This document shows positions 61,460 through 64,000 of a DNA stretch of 64,000 nt, piece by piece. The DNA is from JABFRZ01 sp964631945 (lineage in GTDB: Bacteria; Planctomycetota; UBA1135; GCA-002686595): positions 40,961 through 104,960 of the forward strand of contig CAZWAY010000008.1 in NCBI GenBank assembly GCA_964631945.1. Reading direction: 5' to 3'. The position numbers and the translations under genes are program-made. Positions within the stretch are counted from its first letter, which is position 1. Every line of letters starts with the position of its first letter. The notes beneath the pieces were generated by a model that did not search any database, was not told where the DNA came from, and worked only from the letters and a program-made list of their open reading frames with translations.

Positions 61460-62860
61460 CTAACGCGCCGATCCGTCCGCCCGCAGTCGAATGCGCTCGA
61501 AGAGCTCACCGACCAGCGCCACGTGCGCCTCGTCCGCGAGCGCCTCGCCGCTGAAGACCGTCTCCAGCACCAGTGCCCCGCGCGCCGCGTCGAGCGAGAT
61601 GGCCTCGAAGGCCAGGGCCCCGTTCTTCATCTGGCGGCGCACCAGGAAGCCGTCCACTCCGGGCGCTTCGAGCTCGGTCGTGCGGGACCCGAGCACGCGC
61701 ACCTGGCCTTCCTTCATGAGCTCGTCCTTGCGCCGGCCGAGTTCGCGCGCGGCGGCCAGGTAGGCCTGGGCCCCGGCCGCGCCCTCGAACTCCATGACCA
61801 CCAGCGCGACCACCTTCGAGCCCGGCGCCGCGCTGGGCTGCAGCGAGATCAGGCGGCTGGCCCGCAGCGTGCCGACCACGCTGGCCACGGTCTCCCGCGG
61901 GAGCAGCGCCAGCGCGGCCTCGATCTGGGCCGGCGCCAGCGAGAGGCGCTGCGCGCTCCACACCTCGGCCGGGAAGCGCGCCGCGAAGTGCGCGAGCGCG
62001 GGCTCGGCGTCGTACAGGACGCGCGGACGCGTGCCCGGATCCAGGTACCACTCGGGGTGCGCGATGGTCTCGCCGTCGCGCGGCGGCTCGCGGAAGGCGC
62101 GTGCCACGCGCTCGGGTCCTCCGGCGGCCTCCAGCGCGGCCACGAAGCGTTCGCCCTGGTGGTACGCGCTCGTGAGGGCCGCGCTCTGCACGCGCAGGAT
62201 CGTGCGCGTGAACTCGTCCAGCTCGGCGGTCGACTCGGGCAGGGCCCCGATCGCGCCGGTGAAGGCCTCGAAGCCCTCCGTCCAGCCGGCCGCGGCGCAC
62301 ACGCGCCGCGCCAGGAACTGGGCGTGGCCCTCGATCAGCGCGTTCAGCGCGCTGGTCGCGTCGTTCGAATCGGCCTGCTGCAGGACGGCCGAGAGCCCGA
62401 ACTCGGCGTCGTCGCGCGCGTGGACCAGTTCGTGCACCAGCACGGCCCGCAGGGCCCCGTCGTCGCACATCTCGGGACGGTCCAGGCGTTCGGCCTGCAG
62501 TTCCCATTGCCCGCTCAGCACCAGGAGCTCGCGCGTGCTCCAGGCGTACTTCGCGAAGGCGAGCTGGGCGAAGGCCGCGCCCAGCTGGCGCGCCTCGGCC
62601 TCAGCTCGGGCCGGATCGCTCTGACGCAGCCGAACCAGCGGCAGGTTCTCCTCCGCGACGCGCGCGGCCAGCTCGGCGGGCTCGACGAAGCGCAGCTCGA
62701 GCGCCGGCTCCGGCCGGAAGGCGAGCGTGCGCGCGACCGCCGCGCAGGCATCCGCGTAGGCCGCCCGCACGCGCTCCGCCGTGACCGCCTCTTGCGCGGC
62801 GGCGACCTGCGCGAGGGCCAGCAGCCCGAAGCTGACGCGCCGACACGGTTTCCCAGCCAT
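61460..62860 (-). CDS. Putative secreted HExxH metallopeptidase
   Basis: This 466-residue protein has an N-terminal signal (about 1-22, LLALAQVAAAQ) and the zinc-protease motif AVLVHELVHARDD (His143, Glu144, His147). A conserved EGHAQFLARR, about 30 residues further on, may supply the third ligand. The second half is a mixed alpha/beta region with no recognised domain. Its substrate is unknown. It lies 4 bp downstream of the esterase gene at 62865 on the same strand, so the two are co-expressed. Confidence 0.72.
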   Translation of the reverse strand: MAGKPCRRVSFGLLALAQVAAAQEAVTAERVRAAYADACAAVARTLAFRPEPALELRFVEPAELAARVAEENLPLVRLRQSDPARAEAEARQLGAAFAQLAFAKYAWSTRELLVLSGQWELQAERLDRPEMCDDGALRAVLVHELVHARDDAEFGLSAVLQQADSNDATSALNALIEGHAQFLARRVCAAAGWTEGFEAFTGAIGALPESTAELDEFTRTILRVQSAALTSAYHQGERFVAALEAAGGPERVARAFREPPRDGETIAHPEWYLDPGTRPRVLYDAEPALAHFAARFPAEVWSAQRLSLAPAQIEAALALLPRETVASVVGTLRASRLISLQPSAAPGSKVVALVVMEFEGAAGAQAYLAAARELGRRKDELMKEGQVRVLGSRTTELEAPGVDGFLVRRQMKNGALAFEAISLDAARGALVLETVFSGEALADEAHVALVGELFERIRLRADGSAR

Positions 62861-62864
62861 CAGG

Positions 62865-64000
62865 TCACTCGTACACCATCCACAGCGGACCCGGCAGCAG
62901 CCACGAGAGGCCCTCGCGCAGGCGGTCGCGCCAGTTCTCCCAGTTGTGGCCGTCGCGCACCTCGGTGAAGCGCACGTTCATGCCGGTCGCCTGGAGCAGC
63001 GGGAAGAGCGAGCGGTTGTAGTAGATCAGCGACTCGTAGATGCCGCAGGCCTGGTAGATGCGCTCGCTCGGGCGGCCCGGGTTGGCGCGGAAGGCGTTGA
63101 CGAAGTCGACCACCGGATCGAACACCGGGCCGCGGTCGTGGGCGCCGATGTCGGTGAAGGCGAACGAGCCCGACAGGAGGCACAGGTTCCCGAACACGCC
63201 CGGATGGCGCCAGGCAGCGGAGAGGCTCGCCACCGCGCCGAACGAGGCCCCCAGCAGGCAGCGCGCATCGCGCGTGCGCGCCAGGGGGTAGCGCGCCTCC
63301 AGCGCCGGCAGGAGCTCGCCCGCCAGGTAGCGCGCGTGGTTCGCGTCGTCGGCGTACTCGATCAGGCGCCGCGACGAGTCGGTCATGGCCGCGATCACGG
63401 GCGGGATCTCGAGCCGGTGGATCAGGTTGTCGAGCACCGTCTTCAGCCCGGCGTAGCGCAGGAAGTCCGAGCCGTCGTGCACGATCAGGAGCGGATAGCG
63501 CCGCGTCGGCCGGAAGCGCGCCGGCAGGTACACCGGCACCGCGCGCGGTTCGCCGAAGACCGTGCTCGCCAGCACCACCGTCTCCAGGCTGCCGGGGCGC
63601 GCGTTCGGGTCGAACAGTGTGTAGTCGGGGACCTCGTAACCCGGCGCGTGCACGACCGAGTTCGTGCCCATCGGATCGGTCGCGACGTGCGTGTTGAGCG
63701 GGTCGGTGACCAGCTCGAAACCGTGCCCGCGGTAGACCTCGAACTTGTACTCGACGCGCGAACCCGGCGGCAGGGCGAGGATGAGGAACCACAGGTCCGA
63801 GCCCTCCAGGCGGCGCAGCGCCTGCGACGAGGGCAGGCCGTAGATCCAGTGCCGCAGGTGCACGCGCTCGGCCTCGCCGCGCCACACGAAGGTCACGCTC
63901 TGGCCCTCGACCAGCGGGAAGGAGTGCGTGCGCAGGAAGGTCTCGAGCACGTCGCCCGAGACCAGCCGGCTGCGGCGCAGCTCCTGGATCGCGAGCGTCA
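62865..64000 (-). CDS. Enterochelin-esterase-like alpha/beta hydrolase (5'-truncated by window edge)
   Basis: This gene continues beyond the window. The frame is open to base 64000 with family-like sequence ahead of the internal GTG at 63950 (ELRRSRLVSGDVLETFLR). The N-terminal part (LVEGQSVTFVWRGEA to PPGSRVEYKFEVYRG) looks like a carbohydrate-binding-module-48/immunoglobulin-like domain. The catalytic domain has the nucleophile Ser in LLGASFGAVASL, and a late His in RDGHNWENWRDRL fits the Fes/esterase-D fold. Such proteins hydrolyse ester bonds of siderophores, glycans or feruloyl-type substrates. Substrate unassigned. It ends 4 bp before the metallopeptidase start. Confidence 0.85.
   Translation of the reverse strand, partial: TLAIQELRRSRLVSGDVLETFLRTHSFPLVEGQSVTFVWRGEAERVHLRHWIYGLPSSQALRRLEGSDLWFLILALPPGSRVEYKFEVYRGHGFELVTDPLNTHVATDPMGTNSVVHAPGYEVPDYTLFDPNARPGSLETVVLASTVFGEPRAVPVYLPARFRPTRRYPLLIVHDGSDFLRYAGLKTVLDNLIHRLEIPPVIAAMTDSSRRLIEYADDANHARYLAGELLPALEARYPLARTRDARCLLGASFGAVASLSAAWRHPGVFGNLCLLSGSFAFTDIGAHDRGPVFDPVVDFVNAFRANPGRPSERIYQACGIYESLIYYNRSLFPLLQATGMNVRFTEVRDGHNWENWRDRLREGLSWLLPGPLWMVYE

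Noticed and set aside
62865..63950. Esterase gene taken as complete from the GTG at 63950
   Set aside because: The frame remains open with conserved-looking sequence to the window edge, so the start lies outside.

Overview
The window is very GC-rich and dense with genes. GTG or TTG starts are common, and stop/start overlaps of the GTGA, ATGA and TTGA type link many genes. The gene set points to a deep-branching, high-GC Planctomycetota-like bacterium: a PQQ-type propeller protein opening with a WPSFRGP motif, a DUF1569 protein, a VIT/vWA protein, a GT3-type glycogen synthase, GH57, and modular NRPS genes. Myxococcota or another large-genome phylum cannot be excluded. No rRNA, tRNA, CRISPR array or insertion sequence was recognised.

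Region 1 (1-11.7 kb) is an envelope or exopolysaccharide cluster, mostly on the + strand. It holds a GT4 and a GT2 glycosyltransferase, a stand-alone receiver-like protein, a secreted clan GH-A-like protein, a WecG/TagA transferase fused to a second copy of the same receiver, a phosphoglycosyl transferase, a sulfotransferase and a membrane-anchored sulfatase-fold protein. A CDP-glycerol-type polymer transferase and a nucleotidyltransferase follow, divergently arranged. Most junctions overlap, so translational coupling is likely. Region 2 (11.8-16.1 kb) has a secreted VIT/vWA protein and a lectin protein carrying a degenerate phosphatase-like domain.

Region 3 (16.1-38.4 kb) is a nonribosomal peptide locus, interrupted by an RRM RNA-binding protein and a DEAD-box helicase (24.7-26.7 kb). 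A tight minus-strand operon reads NRPS module (half C domain-A-T), a diverged SHMT-like PLP enzyme, a free-standing condensation domain, an NRPS module whose own C domain has lost its catalytic histidines, and a sulfotransferase. Further along the same strand are a fatty-acid desaturase and a 2458-residue C-A-T-C-A-T-TE synthetase. An Sfp-type PPTase starts 12 bp from the first NRPS gene, on the opposite strand. The set suggests a short, possibly sulfated peptide whose second bond is made by the free-standing C domain acting in trans.

Region 4 (37.8-46.1 kb) has an acyltransferase, an SGNH/MBOAT O-acetylation pair, SMI1/KNR4 and PQQ-propeller proteins, small envelope proteins, DUF1569 and an O-methyltransferase. 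Region 5 (46.1-54.9 kb) is glycogen metabolism: a GT3-GT35 synthase/phosphorylase fusion, GH57, GT4 and glgC. Region 6 (54.9-64 kb) has a HigBA-type toxin-antitoxin pair, a frameshifted dimethylargininase gene, an orphan DNA methyltransferase, an SGNH membrane protein, an esterase/ATP-grasp pair, a lipoprotein, a HExxH protein and a second esterase cut by the window edge.
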